Counted from the first letter of the stretch, positions 42,231-55,080 are shown. The stretch is 64,000 nucleotides of DNA from Roseicella aerolata (GCF_020523605.1 NZ_JAJAQI010000019.1:44476-108475); one strand, 5' to 3'. The notes: generated by a model from the letters alone, not told the origin. A program made the numbers and translations.

Positions 42231-43465
42231 GCGAATTCTACGACGCGCTTGAGACGCGCAGCGCGGATGAGCGCGAGGCGGCGTTGGCGCAGGCGCTGCC
42301 GCGGCAGGTGGCGCATGCCAGGGCCCATACGACGCATTATGCGCGGGCGCTGGCCGGGATCGATCCTGCGGCCGTGGTGTCCCGCGCGGCGCTGACGGCG
42401 CTGCCGGTCACGCGCAAATCGGCCCTGATCGGCCGCCAGGCGGAGGACCCGCCCTTCGGCGGCGTGGTCGCCACGGCCTTCGCTCAGCTTGCCCGGGTCT
42501 TCATCTCGCCCGGGCCCATCGCGGAGCCGGAGGCGGCAACCGCCGATTACTGGCGTTATGCTCGCGCGCTGCACGCCACCGGCCTGCGCACCGGAGAGCT
42601 GCTGCACAACTGCTTCGCCTACCACTTCACCCCGGCGGGCAGCATGCTGGAAGGCGGCGCCCGCGCCCTCGGCTGCCCGGTCTTCCCGGCCGGCACCGGC
42701 AATACGGAGATGCAGGCGCGCGCCGCCGCACAGCTTCGCCCGCGCTGCTACAGCGGCACGCCGGATTTCCTGAAGACGATCCTGGAGAAGGGCGACGAGC
42801 TGGGCCTCGACCTTTCCTCGCTCAGGCTCGGCCATGTCACGGGCGGGGCCTACCTGCCCTCATTGCGCGGCTGGTATGCCGATCGCGGCCTGACCGTGCT
42901 GCAGAGCTACGGCACCGCCGATCTCGGCCTGATCGCCTATGAGAGCGAGGCGCGCGAGGGACTGATCCTGGATGAGGGCGTGGTGGTCGAGATCGTCCGC
43001 CCCGGCACCGGCGACCCGGTGCCGGATGGCGAGGTGGGGGAGGTGGTGGTTACCACCCTCAACCCGCACCATCCCCTGATCCGCTTCGCCACCGGTGATC
43101 TCTCCGCCATCCTGCCCGGCGTCTCGCCCTGCGGCCGGACCAACCGCCGCATCAAGGGGTGGATGGGCCGCGCCGACCAGGCGGCTAAGGTGCGCGGCAT
43201 GTTCGTCCGGCCGGAGCAGGTCGCCGAGGTGCTGCGGGCCGTGCCGGGCGTCGGCCGCGCAAGGCTGGTCGTGTCGCTCGATGGCGATCGCGACGTCATG
43301 ACGCTGCGCGCCGAGGCGCCGGCGGCGGATGAGGCGCTGACCGAGAAGCTTGGTCTTGCCCTGCAATCGGCGACCAAGCTGCGCGGATTGGTGGAGCTGG
43401 TGCCGCCGGGGACCCTGCCCAATGACGGCAAGGTCATCGACGACACCCGGCCGGTGCCCGCCTGA
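42221..43465 (+). CDS. PaaK/LuxE-like adenylate-forming protein lacking the P-loop signature
   Basis: 414 residues, related to phenylacetate-CoA ligase (NCFAYHFTPAG, YSGTPDFLKTIL, LQSYGTADLGLIAYE, RIKGWMGRADQAAKVRGMFVRP). At the phosphate loop, where PaaK has SSGTTGxP, this protein reads FISPGPIAEPEA, without the Gly-Thr-Thr. A C-terminal Lys is present (NDGKVIDD). It may be a low-activity ligase, use a different chemistry, or act as a carrier partner; the sequence does not decide. The start is a GTG with GGAGG five bases upstream, overlapping livF. Its stop overlaps the next synthetase. Confidence 0.75.
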   Translation: MALGEFYDALETRSADEREAALAQALPRQVAHARAHTTHYARALAGIDPAAVVSRAALTALPVTRKSALIGRQAEDPPFGGVVATAFAQLARVFISPGPIAEPEAATADYWRYARALHATGLRTGELLHNCFAYHFTPAGSMLEGGARALGCPVFPAGTGNTEMQARAAAQLRPRCYSGTPDFLKTILEKGDELGLDLSSLRLGHVTGGAYLPSLRGWYADRGLTVLQSYGTADLGLIAYESEAREGLILDEGVVVEIVRPGTGDPVPDGEVGEVVVTTLNPHHPLIRFATGDLSAILPGVSPCGRTNRRIKGWMGRADQAAKVRGMFVRPEQVAEVLRAVPGVGRARLVVSLDGDRDVMTLRAEAPAADEALTEKLGLALQSATKLRGLVELVPPGTLPNDGKVIDDTRPVPA

Positions 43466-45090
43466 TGCTGCCTCGCGGCGCGAGCTATGAGGCGATCCGC
43501 ACCGCCTTCCGGTGGAGGGTGCCGGATCACTACAACATCGGCGTCGATTGCTGCGACTGCTGGGCGGATGGCAGCGGCCGGCCCGCGCTGCTGCATCTGC
43601 ATGCGGATGGAAGGCTGGAGCGGATCAGCTTCGATGCGCTGAAGGCGGACAGCAACCGGCTGGCGAATATGCTGCGGGCGCATGGCATCGCCCGCGGCGA
43701 CCGCGTCGGCGTGCTGCTGCCGCAGGTGCCGGAGGCTGCGCTTGCCCACCTCGCCATCACCAAGCTCGGCGCCATCGCGGTGCCACTGTTCCAGCTCTTC
43801 CAGGAGCAGGCGCTGGAGTTCCGCCTGGCCGACAGCGGTGCGGCGGCGCTGGTGACGGATGCGGTCGGCCTCTCGAAGCTCGCCAGCCTGCGGGACAGGC
43901 TGCCGGCGCTGCGGCTGGTGCTGAGCGCCGACGGGCCGGGGGAGGGGGCGCTCGACCTGCGGGCCGAGATGGCACGCGCCTCGGACGGCTTCACGCCGGA
44001 GGACACGGCGGCGGACGATCCGGCCGTCATCATCTATACCTCTGGCACAACCGGCGCGCCGAAGGGGGCGCTGCATGCGCATCGCGTGCTGCTCGGCCAT
44101 CTGCCGGGCGTCGAGATGCCGCAGGATCTCTTCCCCCAGCCCGGCGACCTGTTCTGGACCCCGGCGGACTGGGCCTGGATCGGTGGCCTCTTCGACGTGC
44201 TGCTGCCGAGCCTGCATCACGGCGTGCCGGTGCTGGCGCATCGCATGGCGAAATTCGATCCGGAATTCGCCCTGCGCCTGATGGCGGAACACGGCGTGCG
44301 CAACGCCTTCCTGCCTCCGACCGCGCTGAAGATGATGCGCGCGGTGCCGGAGTCCGCACGCTTCGGCGCCCGCCCGCGCAGCATCGGCAGCGGCGGGGAG
44401 ACGCTGGGGGCGGAACTGCTGGACTGGGGCCGCAGCACCTTTGGCGTGACCATCAACGAATTCTACGGCCAGACGGAATGCAACCTGGTCGTCTCCTCCT
44501 GCGGCGCCCTCATGCCGGCGCGGCCGGGCTGGATGGGCCGAGCCGTGCCGGGGCATGAGGTGGCAGTGGTGGATGCGGCGGGGCATCCGCTGCCGCCCGG
44601 CGAGATCGGCACCATCGCGGTGCGGCGGCCGGACCCGGTCATGTTCCTGGGCTACTGGAACAACCCGGAGGCGACGGCGACCAAATTCGCCGGGGACTGG
44701 CTGCTGACCGGCGACCAGGGCGTGCAGGACGAGGAAGGGTGGTTCCGCTTCGTCGGCCGCGACGACGATGTCATTACCTCCGCTGGCTACCGCATCGGGC
44801 CCGGCGAGATCGAGGACTGTCTGCTGCGCCACTCCTCCGTCGCCATGGCGGCTGTCATCGGCCTGCCGGACCCGTTGCGGACGGAAGCGGTGACGGCCGT
44901 GGTCGTGCCGGCGCCCGGTGTCGCGGCGGATGCGGCGCTGGCCGCCGAGTTGCAGAGCCATGTGAAAACCCGCCTCGCCGCGCATTCCTACCCGCGGCAG
45001 GTCATCTTCCAGGACGCGCTGCCGCTGACCGCCACCGGCAAGGTGATGCGCGGGGAGCTGCGCAGGCGCATGACGCAGGGAAGCCACTGA
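43465..45090 (+). CDS. Acyl-CoA synthetase (AMP-binding, acetyl/medium-chain type)
   Basis: 541 residues with a complete motif set: [17 protein letters not shown] (P-loop), [50 protein letters not shown] and the catalytic Lys in [12 protein letters not shown]. It resembles the medium-chain/branched acyl-CoA synthetases near leucine-degradation genes. It probably makes isovaleryl-CoA or a related ester for the adjacent dehydrogenase. It overlaps the PaaK-like gene by one base, and the next start overlaps its stop (TGATG). Confidence 0.9.
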   Translation: MLPRGASYEAIRTAFRWRVPDHYNIGVDCCDCWADGSGRPALLHLHADGRLERISFDALKADSNRLANMLRAHGIARGDRVGVLLPQVPEAALAHLAITKLGAIAVPLFQLFQEQALEFRLADSGAAALVTDAVGLSKLASLRDRLPALRLVLSADGPGEGALDLRAEMARASDGFTPEDTAADDPAVIIYTSGTTGAPKGALHAHRVLLGHLPGVEMPQDLFPQPGDLFWTPADWAWIGGLFDVLLPSLHHGVPVLAHRMAKFDPEFALRLMAEHGVRNAFLPPTALKMMRAVPESARFGARPRSIGSGGETLGAELLDWGRSTFGVTINEFYGQTECNLVVSSCGALMPARPGWMGRAVPGHEVAVVDAAGHPLPPGEIGTIAVRRPDPVMFLGYWNNPEATATKFAGDWLLTGDQGVQDEEGWFRFVGRDDDVITSAGYRIGPGEIEDCLLRHSSVAMAAVIGLPDPLRTEAVTAVVVPAPGVAADAALAAELQSHVKTRLAAHSYPRQVIFQDALPLTATGKVMRGELRRRMTQGSH

Positions 45091-46265
45091 TGCCCGGCAA
45101 TGTCACCATCCCCAGCCTTGATTTCGGCCTCGGCGACGAGATCGACATGCTGCGCGAGAGCGTGAAAGGGTTCGCCGATGCGCGCATCGCGCCCATCGCC
45201 GCCGAGATCGACCGCACCGACGAATTTCCCCGCCATCTCTGGCCGGAGATGGGCGCGCTCGGCCTGCACGGCATCACCGTGGAGGAGGAATGGGGTGGAT
45301 CCAATATGGGCTACCTCGCCCATTGCGTGGCGATGGAGGAGGTGAGCCGGGCCAGCGCCTCGGTCGGCCTCTCCTACGGCGCGCATTCCAATCTCTGCGT
45401 CAACCAGATCCGCCGCAACGGCACGGAGGAGCAGAAGCGCCGCTACCTGCCGAAGCTGATCAGCGGCGAGCATCTTGGGGCGCTGGCGATGAGCGAGCCG
45501 GGCGCGGGGTCCGACGTCGTCTCCATGAAGCTGCGTGCCGAGAAGCGCGGCGACCGCTACGTCCTGAACGGCACCAAGCTCTGGATCACCAATGCGCATT
45601 ACGCCGAGACGCTGGTGGTCTATGCCAAGACCGATCCGGAGGCCGGGCCGCGCGGCATCACCGCCTTCCTGATCGAGAAGGGCTTCAAGGGGTTCCGCCC
45701 GGCGCAGAAGCTGGACAAGCTCGGCATGCGCGGCTCCCCGACCTCGGAACTGGTCTTCGAGGATTGCGAGGTGCCGGAGGAGAACGTCCTCGGGAAGGTG
45801 AACGAGGGCGTGCGCGTCCTGATGTCGGGCCTCGACTACGAGCGCGCGGTGCTGGCGGCGGGTCCGCTCGGCATCATGCAGGCTGCGCTCGATGTGGTGG
45901 TGCCCTATATCCATGAACGAAAGCAGTTCGGCCAGCCGATCGGCGAGTTCCAGCTCATCCAGGGCAAGGTCGCCGACATGTACACGGCGCTGAATGCCTG
46001 CCGGGCCTATGTCTATGCCGTGGCCCGCGCCTGCGACCGCGGCCAGGCCTCGCGAAAGGACGCCGCCGGCGCCATCCTCTATGCCGCGGAGGCGGCGACG
46101 AAGATCTCGCTCGACGCCATCCAGATCCTGGGCGGTATGGGCTATATCAACGACACGCCGACGGGGCGCCTGCTGCGTGATGCCAAGCTCTACGAGATCG
46201 GCGCCGGTACCAGCGAGATCCGCCGCATGCTGATCGGCCGCGAACTGTTCCGCGAGACCGCATGA
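45090..46265 (+). CDS. liuA: Isovaleryl-CoA dehydrogenase
   Basis: Oxidises isovaleryl-CoA to 3-methylcrotonyl-CoA, passing electrons to ETF. 391 residues. The isovaleryl-specific catalytic base lies in helix [19 protein letters not shown], Glu251. At the site used by most acyl-CoA dehydrogenases (YEGT) it has [19 protein letters not shown], with no Glu at the usual base position, again as in isovaleryl-CoA dehydrogenase. [20 protein letters not shown] and [20 protein letters not shown] are also typical. It is coupled to the next gene by an ATGA overlap. Confidence 0.92.
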   Translation: MPGNVTIPSLDFGLGDEIDMLRESVKGFADARIAPIAAEIDRTDEFPRHLWPEMGALGLHGITVEEEWGGSNMGYLAHCVAMEEVSRASASVGLSYGAHSNLCVNQIRRNGTEEQKRRYLPKLISGEHLGALAMSEPGAGSDVVSMKLRAEKRGDRYVLNGTKLWITNAHYAETLVVYAKTDPEAGPRGITAFLIEKGFKGFRPAQKLDKLGMRGSPTSELVFEDCEVPEENVLGKVNEGVRVLMSGLDYERAVLAAGPLGIMQAALDVVVPYIHERKQFGQPIGEFQLIQGKVADMYTALNACRAYVYAVARACDRGQASRKDAAGAILYAAEAATKISLDAIQILGGMGYINDTPTGRLLRDAKLYEIGAGTSEIRRMLIGRELFRETA

Positions 46266-47869
46266 GCGCGCTCACCTCCGGCATCGACACCCGCGGTGCC
46301 GAATTCCGCGCCAATGCCGCGCAGATGCGCGGGCTGCTGGCGGAACTGGCCGAGCGCACCGCCGAGGCGGCGCAGGGCGGCCCCGAGGCCTCGCGCCAGC
46401 GCCACCTCTCGCGCGGCAAGCTGCTGCCGCGCGAGCGCGTCGAGCGCCTGCTCGACCCCGGCGCGCCCTTCCTCGAACTCTCGCCGCTGGCCGCCCATGG
46501 CATGCATGGAGGAGAGGTGCCGGCGGGCGGCATGATCACCGGCATCGGTCGCGTCGCCGGCCGCGAATGCGTCATCGTCGCCAACGACGCCACGGTGAAG
46601 GGCGGCACCTACTACCCGATCACCGTCAAGAAGCATCTGCGGGCGCAGGAGGTGGCGCTGCAGAACCGGCTGCCCTGCCTCTACCTGGTGGATAGCGGCG
46701 GGGCCAACCTGCCGAACCAGGACGAGATCTTCCCGGACCGGGACCATTTTGGCCGGATCTTCTACAATCAGGCCACCATGTCCTCGCTCGGCATCCCGCA
46801 GGTCGCGGTGGTGATGGGCAGCTGCACCGCCGGCGGCGCCTATGTGCCGGCGATGTGCGACGAGGCGATCATCGTCCGCAACCAGGGCACCATCTTCCTG
46901 GCGGGCCCGCCGCTGGTGAAGGCGGCGACGGGCGAGGTGGTGAGCGCCGAGGATCTGGGCGGCGCGGATGTTCATACCCGCCTCTCGGGCGTCGCCGACC
47001 ATTTCGCCGCGGATGACATGCACGCTCTCGGCATCGCCCGGCGCATCATCGGCCATCTGGCGCCGACGCGACCGCCGGGCTCCGACCTCACCGCCCCCGT
47101 GCCGCCGCGCTACGACCCGGCGGAGCTGCACGGCATCATCCCACAGGATGTCCGCCAGCCCTATGACGTGCGGGAGGTGATCGCGCGCATCGTGGACGGC
47201 TCGGAACTGGACGAGTTCAAGGCCCGCTACGGCACCACCCTGGTCTGCGGCTTCGCCCGCATCTGGGGCCGCCCGGTCGGGATTATCGCCAACAACGGCA
47301 TCCTGTTCTCGGAATCGGCGCTGAAGGGCGCGCATTTCGTCGAGCTCTGCAGCCAGCGCAACATCCCGCTGGTCTTCCTGCAGAACATCGCCGGCTTCAT
47401 GGTCGGCCGGAAATACGAGACGGGCGGCATCGCCAAGGATGGCGCCAAGCTGGTCACCGCCGTCGCCACCACCAGCGTGCCGAAATTCACCGTCATCATC
47501 GGCGGCAGCTTCGGCGCGGGCAATTACGGCATGTGTGGCCGGGCCTATTCGCCGCGGCTGCTCTTCACCTGGCCGAACAGCCGCATCTCCGTCATGGGCG
47601 GGGAGCAGGCGGCGAGCGTGCTGGCGACCGTGCGGCGCGACAATCTGGAGGCCGCGGGCAGGACCTGGCCGGCGGAGGAGGAGGAGGCGTTCAAGGCCCC
47701 CATCCGTGCCCAGTACGAGGCCCAAGGGTCGCCTTATTACGCCACTGCCCGGCTCTGGGATGACGGCATCATCGACCCCGCCCTGACGCGGGACGTGCTG
47801 GGCCTTGGCCTCGCCGCCGCGGCCAATGCGCCGATCCCCGCCACGCGCTTCGGCGTCTTCCGGATGTGA
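46262..47869 (+). CDS. liuB: Methylcrotonyl-CoA carboxylase carboxyltransferase (beta) subunit
   Basis: Transfers CO2 from biotin to 3-methylcrotonyl-CoA. 535 residues, the normal size. [64 protein letters not shown] and [20 protein letters not shown] are diagnostic, with the late [18 protein letters not shown]. Geranyl-CoA carboxylase is the main alternative family. Linkage to an isovaleryl-CoA dehydrogenase and absence of other terpene genes favour methylcrotonyl-CoA. Confidence 0.9.
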   Translation: MSALTSGIDTRGAEFRANAAQMRGLLAELAERTAEAAQGGPEASRQRHLSRGKLLPRERVERLLDPGAPFLELSPLAAHGMHGGEVPAGGMITGIGRVAGRECVIVANDATVKGGTYYPITVKKHLRAQEVALQNRLPCLYLVDSGGANLPNQDEIFPDRDHFGRIFYNQATMSSLGIPQVAVVMGSCTAGGAYVPAMCDEAIIVRNQGTIFLAGPPLVKAATGEVVSAEDLGGADVHTRLSGVADHFAADDMHALGIARRIIGHLAPTRPPGSDLTAPVPPRYDPAELHGIIPQDVRQPYDVREVIARIVDGSELDEFKARYGTTLVCGFARIWGRPVGIIANNGILFSESALKGAHFVELCSQRNIPLVFLQNIAGFMVGRKYETGGIAKDGAKLVTAVATTSVPKFTVIIGGSFGAGNYGMCGRAYSPRLLFTWPNSRISVMGGEQAASVLATVRRDNLEAAGRTWPAEEEEAFKAPIRAQYEAQGSPYYATARLWDDGIIDPALTRDVLGLGLAAAANAPIPATRFGVFRM

Positions 47870-47874
47870 CGGCC

Positions 47875-49836
47875 ATGTTCCGCACCCTCCTCATCGCCAA
47901 TCGCGGCGAGATCGCCTGCCGCATCATCCGCACCGCGCGCCGGATGGGCCTCCGCACCGTCGCCGTCTTCTCCGAGGCCGACGCCGAGGCCCAGCATGTG
48001 GCGATGGCCGACGAGGCGCACCTGATCGGCCCGGCCCGCGCCGCCGAGAGCTATCTGCGGATCGACCGCATCCTCGCCGCGGCCCGCGCCAGCGGGGCGG
48101 AGGCGATCCATCCCGGCTACGGCTTCCTGTCGGAGAATGCCGATTTCGCCGAGGCCTGCGCCGAAGCCGGCATCGCCTTCGTCGGCCCGCCGCCCGCCGC
48201 CATCCGTGTCATGGGCAGCAAGGCCGAGAGCAAGCGCCTGATGGAGCAGGCCGGCGTCCCCATCGTCCCCGGCTATCACGGGGAGGAGCAGGAGGAGGCG
48301 CATCTCGCCCACCAGGCCGCGCGCATCGGCTTCCCCGTGCTGATCAAGGCCAGCGCCGGGGGCGGCGGCAAGGGCATGCGCCCGGTCCTCAAGGCCGAGG
48401 ATTTCCCGGCGCAACTCGCCGGCGCGCGGCGGGAGGCCAAGGCCGCCTTCGGCGACGACCGCGTGCTGCTGGAGCGCTACCTGCAGAAGCCTCGCCATGT
48501 GGAGGTGCAGGTCTTCGCCGACACCCAGGGCCACACCATCCATCTCCACACCCGCGACTGCTCCGTGCAGCGCCGCCACCAGAAGGTGCTGGAGGAGGCG
48601 CCGGCCCCCGACCTTTCGCCCGCGCTGCGCGCCCGGTTGCATGAGGCCGCCATCGCCGCCGCCCGCGCCGTCGGCTATGTCTCGGCCGGCACTGTGGAGT
48701 TCATCGTGGAAGGCGAGGACGCCTTCTTCATGGAGATGAACACCCGCCTGCAGGTGGAGCATCCGGTGACGGAGATGGTCACCGGCCTTGACCTGGTGGA
48801 GTGGCAGCTCCGCATCGCCGCCGGCGAGCCCCTGCCGCTGCGGGAAGCACCGGCGCCGCGGGGCCACAGCGTGGAGGTCCGCCTCTATGCCGAGGATCCG
48901 GCACAGGATTTCCGCCCATCGACCGGACCTCTGCGGCGATTCGTGCTGCCGGCGCCGGCCGCCGACCTCAGGATCGAGAGCGGCGTGCAGGAGGGTGATG
49001 CCATCACCCCCTTCTACGACCCGATGATCGCCAAGCTGGTCGCCTGGGGGCCGGACCGGGAGGTGGCGCTGGCGCGACTCGGCGCGGCGCTCGGGGAGTG
49101 CCGGATCGCCGGCATCACCAGCAATCTCGGCTTCCTGCAGCGCCTCGCCGCCCATCCGGCCATGCGGGCCATGGAACTCGATACCGGCTTCGCCGCGCGC
49201 TTCGCCGCCGATCTCCAGCCGCCCGCCCGCCCCGCGCCGCCGCTCGCCCTGGCTGCAGCGGCGCTGGAGGCGCTGCTGCCCGAGGCGGACGCCGTGGCGG
49301 ATCCCTGGGAGCGGCACGATGGCTGGCGGCTGCAGGGGGGCGGCTCGCAGCTCCTGCTGCTGGCGGATGGGGAGGCGAGGCACCGGCTGCGCCTGACCCA
49401 TGCCGGCGCCGGCTGGCGCGTGGCGCTCGACGGCGCGGAGACCCTGCTCGCCGGTCGCCGCCTCGACGGCGCGCTGCAGGTGACGCTCGGCGATGCCGTT
49501 CACCGGATCCCGGTCCTGCGCGACGGCGATGCCGTGCAGGTCCTGCTGCCGGAGGGCGCCTGGACGCTCCGTCTGCTCGACCCCTACGCCCCGCCGGGCG
49601 GCGAGGCCGCGGCGCAGGGACGGCTCTCCGCCCCCATTCCCGGCCGCGTGGTGCAGGTGCTGGTGGCGGAAGGCGAGAGCGTCACCCGCGGCCAGGTGCT
49701 GGCGGTGCTGGAGGCGATGAAGACCGAGCTCCGCATCACCGCCCCGGCCGATGGCGTGGTGGCGCATATCGGATGCGCCGCCGGCGAGACGGTGGAGGAG
49801 GGGACGGAGATCGTGACGCTCGCGGCGGCCGAATAG
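47875..49836 (+). CDS. liuD: Methylcrotonyl-CoA carboxylase biotin-containing (alpha) subunit
   Basis: 653 residues: biotin carboxylase (FRTLLIANRGEIACRIIRTA, IHPGYGFLSENADFA, KASAGGGGKGMR, MNTRLQVEHPVTEMVTGLDL), a middle domain (~450-575), and a C-terminal biotinyl domain. The biotin site reads VLEAMKTELRI with Lys616, where most carboxylases have AMKM. The ATG at 47875 is used; a GTG at 47866 would add three residues. It is probably the last gene of the operon, since inverted repeats follow and the next gene is on the other strand. liuC and liuE are not present here. Confidence 0.92.
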   Translation: MFRTLLIANRGEIACRIIRTARRMGLRTVAVFSEADAEAQHVAMADEAHLIGPARAAESYLRIDRILAAARASGAEAIHPGYGFLSENADFAEACAEAGIAFVGPPPAAIRVMGSKAESKRLMEQAGVPIVPGYHGEEQEEAHLAHQAARIGFPVLIKASAGGGGKGMRPVLKAEDFPAQLAGARREAKAAFGDDRVLLERYLQKPRHVEVQVFADTQGHTIHLHTRDCSVQRRHQKVLEEAPAPDLSPALRARLHEAAIAAARAVGYVSAGTVEFIVEGEDAFFMEMNTRLQVEHPVTEMVTGLDLVEWQLRIAAGEPLPLREAPAPRGHSVEVRLYAEDPAQDFRPSTGPLRRFVLPAPAADLRIESGVQEGDAITPFYDPMIAKLVAWGPDREVALARLGAALGECRIAGITSNLGFLQRLAAHPAMRAMELDTGFAARFAADLQPPARPAPPLALAAAALEALLPEADAVADPWERHDGWRLQGGGSQLLLLADGEARHRLRLTHAGAGWRVALDGAETLLAGRRLDGALQVTLGDAVHRIPVLRDGDAVQVLLPEGAWTLRLLDPYAPPGGEAAAQGRLSAPIPGRVVQVLVAEGESVTRGQVLAVLEAMKTELRITAPADGVVAHIGCAAGETVEEGTEIVTLAAAE

Positions 49837-49911
49837 GCCGCGCTGGAGCGGTTCGCGGCGCGGCGTGAAGACCCTGGAGCATTACCCGGTTCTTTAGCCA
49901 GTGACCTGCGC

Positions 49912-49943
49912 CGGATTGGCGTTCAAACCTGCCCGCCAATCCG
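49912..49943. terminator. Stem-loop after liuD
   Basis: CGGATTGGCG and CGCCAATCCG pair over 10 bp with a 12-base loop, 76 bp after the liuD stop. It lies between convergent genes, so it may end the long operon. Confidence 0.5.
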
Positions 49944-49961
49944 CTATGGAGCGGGCGCTGC

Positions 49962-49979
49962 GTGAGTGGATCCACTCAC
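49962..49979. repeat. Perfect 18-bp palindrome
   Basis: GTGAGTGGATCCACTCAC is identical to its reverse complement with no spacer. It lies between two stem-loops in the liuD-DUF2585 gap. A loopless palindrome is unusual for a terminator and could be a protein-binding site. Confidence 0.5.
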
Positions 49980-49989
49980 ACCTGGCGCG

Positions 49990-50009
49990 GGACATGCTGC
50001 CGCATGTCC
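49990..50009. terminator. Stem-loop before the DUF2585 stop
   Basis: GGACATGC-TGCC-GCATGTCC forms an 8-bp stem with a 4-base loop, 48 bp from the end of the minus-strand DUF2585 gene. It is probably its terminator. Confidence 0.45.
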
Positions 50010-50056
50010 TGCCTCGAGCGCCGGATGCCTCGTGGTGCATGCTGGCCGGCCCGGCA

Positions 50057-50614
50057 TCAGCCACCCGCCTGCCACGCCCTGACCACCTCCAGCGGATGGA
50101 GCAGCATCAGCACATTCAGCGCCATGTTGTCCCGGATCACCGCCAGCGCCAGCAGTTCCAGCCCGAGGCCAAGGAGCACCGAGGCCCAGGCCGGCAGCCT
50201 GGCCGCCAGCCAGAAACCCAGCAGCATGGCCAGCATGTCGCTGACGGAGTTGAGGACACTGTCGCCGTAATAGTCGAGCGCGATGGTCGCGGCGCGGTAG
50301 CGCTCGATCACCGCATCGGTGTTCTCGATGAGCTCCCAGGCCACCTCGACCAGCAGGGCGATCAGCGCGCGAAGGCCGAGCGGCAGGCGCGGCAGTGTGA
50401 GCGCGAGGGCGGCGTAGAAGATCAGCCCGTGCACGATGTGCGACGGGGTGTACCAGTCGGCGATCTGCTGCGAATTCTCCGGGCTGTTCACCTCGCCCTG
50501 CCAGAGCCGGATGGTGCCGCAACGGCACCAGGGCTCCCGCCCCATGGCAAGCTCGATCGCGGCGGCGGCGAGGATGAGCAGCAGGCCGAGAATCGGCCAG
50601 GTCCGGGCGGGCAT
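50057..50614 (-). CDS. DUF2585 family membrane protein
   Basis: 185 residues with about five hydrophobic helices (WPILGLLLILAAAAIELAMG, LIFYAALALTLPRLPLGL, ALIALLVEVAWELIENTD and two more). The diagnostic core is a Cys-containing REPWCRCGTIRLW followed by NSQQIADWYTPSHIVHGLIF and TIALDYYGDSVLNSVSD. These match the UPF0314/DUF2585 family of alphaproteobacteria, whose function is unknown. Conserved Cys, Asp and His residues hint at a membrane-facing active or metal site. The gene appears monocistronic or joined to the small gene upstream. Confidence 0.9.
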   Translation of the reverse strand: MPARTWPILGLLLILAAAAIELAMGREPWCRCGTIRLWQGEVNSPENSQQIADWYTPSHIVHGLIFYAALALTLPRLPLGLRALIALLVEVAWELIENTDAVIERYRAATIALDYYGDSVLNSVSDMLAMLLGFWLAARLPAWASVLLGLGLELLALAVIRDNMALNVLMLLHPLEVVRAWQAGG

Positions 50615-50647
50615 GGCCGCAGTCTGGAACGGTTTGTCCGCGTCTTG

Positions 50648-51100
50648 CTATCCGCGCTGCACGGGGCGCAGCGGGTTGCGCAGCAGCAGTCCGGCGCGGC
50701 CGAAGGCGAGGCCGAGATGGATGGCGGCCGGCATCACGGCATAGGCGGCGGCGGGCGGCAGGTGGTGCAGTAGCAGCGCCAATGCCTCCCGCCGCGCACC
50801 GCGCTGGATCAAGGCGCAGCCGAGCAGGAGCCTGGCCTCCTGCGGCACGACGCAGGGGCAGAGCGGGCAGGCGGGCAGCAGCGCACCGCTGAGGGCCCGC
50901 ATCAGCGCATCCAGCGGCAGAAGGGCCGCTTCGGCGCCCTCCGCAATGAAGGGCAGGCGCGGGGCGGGGAGGGGCGGGTGCCCCTCTCGCGCCGCGGCGG
51001 CCCAGAGGCGGGCGCCGTCCAGCAGCAGGCGCTCAGGCGGCGGCAGGTCCTCGGCGGGGGTGCCGGCCCAGGGCCAGGCGGGAAGTCCATGGGTCGCCAT
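50648..51100 (-). CDS. Hypothetical protein with a Fur-like box upstream
   Basis: 150 residues that I do not recognise. The N-terminal half is Pro/Ala-rich; the centre has a Cys cluster (LLPACPLCPCVVPQEARLLL); the C-terminal half is helical and hydrophobic (AYAVMPAAIHLGLAFGRAGL) and may pack as a repeat-like helical domain. No signal peptide is clear. AGGAGG six bases before the ATG at 51100 supports both the gene and its start. The Fur-like site 33 bp upstream suggests iron-dependent expression. The Cys cluster could bind metal, which is inference only. Confidence 0.65.
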   Translation of the reverse strand: MATHGLPAWPWAGTPAEDLPPPERLLLDGARLWAAAAREGHPPLPAPRLPFIAEGAEAALLPLDALMRALSGALLPACPLCPCVVPQEARLLLGCALIQRGARREALALLLHHLPPAAAYAVMPAAIHLGLAFGRAGLLLRNPLRPVQRG

Positions 51101-51122
51101 CGGGGTCCTCCTGACTGCAGGC

Positions 51123-51152
51123 TTATCGCAAATGCGACTGACTCGCAAATGG
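51123..51152 (-). promoter_or_regulatory. Fur-like operator upstream of the 150-aa gene
   Basis: Contains the perfect inverted repeat TGCGA-N5-TCGCA (51133-51147) and two direct copies of CGCAAATG spaced 17 bp apart. Read on the minus strand it gives TTGCGAGTCAGTCGCA, then TTTGCGATAAG, close to the TTGCGAATnATTCGCAA-type Fur sites of several proteobacteria. It ends 33 bp from the downstream minus-strand start. Confidence 0.5.
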
Positions 51153-51160
51153 CAATGCAC

Positions 51161-51184
51161 CGGCCTGGCCTTGAGGCCAGGCCG
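51161..51184. terminator. 10-bp stem-loop, probable terminator of the DUF805 gene
   Basis: CGGCCTGGCC-TTGA-GGCCAGGCCG is a perfect 10-bp stem with a 4-base loop. It lies between the end of the minus-strand DUF805 gene and the Fur-like box, where a terminator is expected. Confidence 0.5.
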
Positions 51185-51356
51185 CGTCCGGTCAGGCCGG
51201 GCCGGGTGCGCCGAAACCGGTGCCCGCCCTGCAGCGGCTTGCGTCCGGGACCGAACGCCTATCCGCTGCGGGCCATTGGTTGCAGGGCGGATCCACGTTC
51301 CCGGGCGAAGGGGGCCCCGCTCACCTTGCACCACCAGAGTTGCGAGGGTGCCTCGC

Positions 51357-51776
51357 TCACGCCCGTCCGCGGTCCGTCCTGGGGTCCGGACCGAAGCGGT
51401 TCGGCCCGGCATCGCCGGGGCGGATGAACCAGACCAGCAGCAGGATGAAGCCGACCAGCGGGACGAAGATCAGCAGCAGCCACCAGCCGCTGCGGTCGAT
51501 ATCGTGCAATCGGCGTGCCCCGACCGCGATGCCCGGCAGCAACACGCCCAGGCCGTAGAGGAGATTGATCAGGCCCTGCCCCTCGGCGCCGAACAGCACG
51601 GCATCGACCAGCCCGGTAGCAATCTGCATCAGCAGGTTGAAGAGAAAGAACCACCAATATTCGGAACGGCGGGCCCGGCCGGTGAAATCCGCATATTTGC
51701 GAAAACAGGTGGCGACGGCGTCCTGGAAGCCCACGGCCTTCTCCGATCGAGGCGGCTGTGCCGGAAAGGGAACCAT
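51357..51776 (-). CDS. DUF805 family membrane protein
   Basis: 139 residues. The DUF805 pattern is clear: FRKYADFTGRARRSEYWWFF, then LFNLLMQIATGLVDAVLFG, LLYGLGVLLPGIAVGARRLH (with RRLHDIDRSGWW) and LLLIFVPLVGFILLLVWFIR, ending GPNRFGPDP. Four membrane helices are predicted. The family is common and its function is not established. The ATG at 51776 gives the best N-terminus; an upstream in-frame start adds 12 residues. The ribosome binding site is weak. Confidence 0.88.
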   Translation of the reverse strand: MVPFPAQPPRSEKAVGFQDAVATCFRKYADFTGRARRSEYWWFFLFNLLMQIATGLVDAVLFGAEGQGLINLLYGLGVLLPGIAVGARRLHDIDRSGWWLLLIFVPLVGFILLLVWFIRPGDAGPNRFGPDPRTDRGRA

Positions 51777-51843
51777 GGGGGATCGGCCGGCGACAAGGCG
51801 AGGAGAGGACACCGGCCCGTGATGTGGCCGGGCACCGGCGGGG

Positions 51844-55080
<3,237 letters not shown>

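Noticed and set aside
46262..49836. Geranyl-CoA carboxylase (AtuC/AtuF)
   Set aside because: Close relatives in sequence, but the adjacent dehydrogenase has isovaleryl-specific catalytic features and no other atu genes are present. Not fully excluded.
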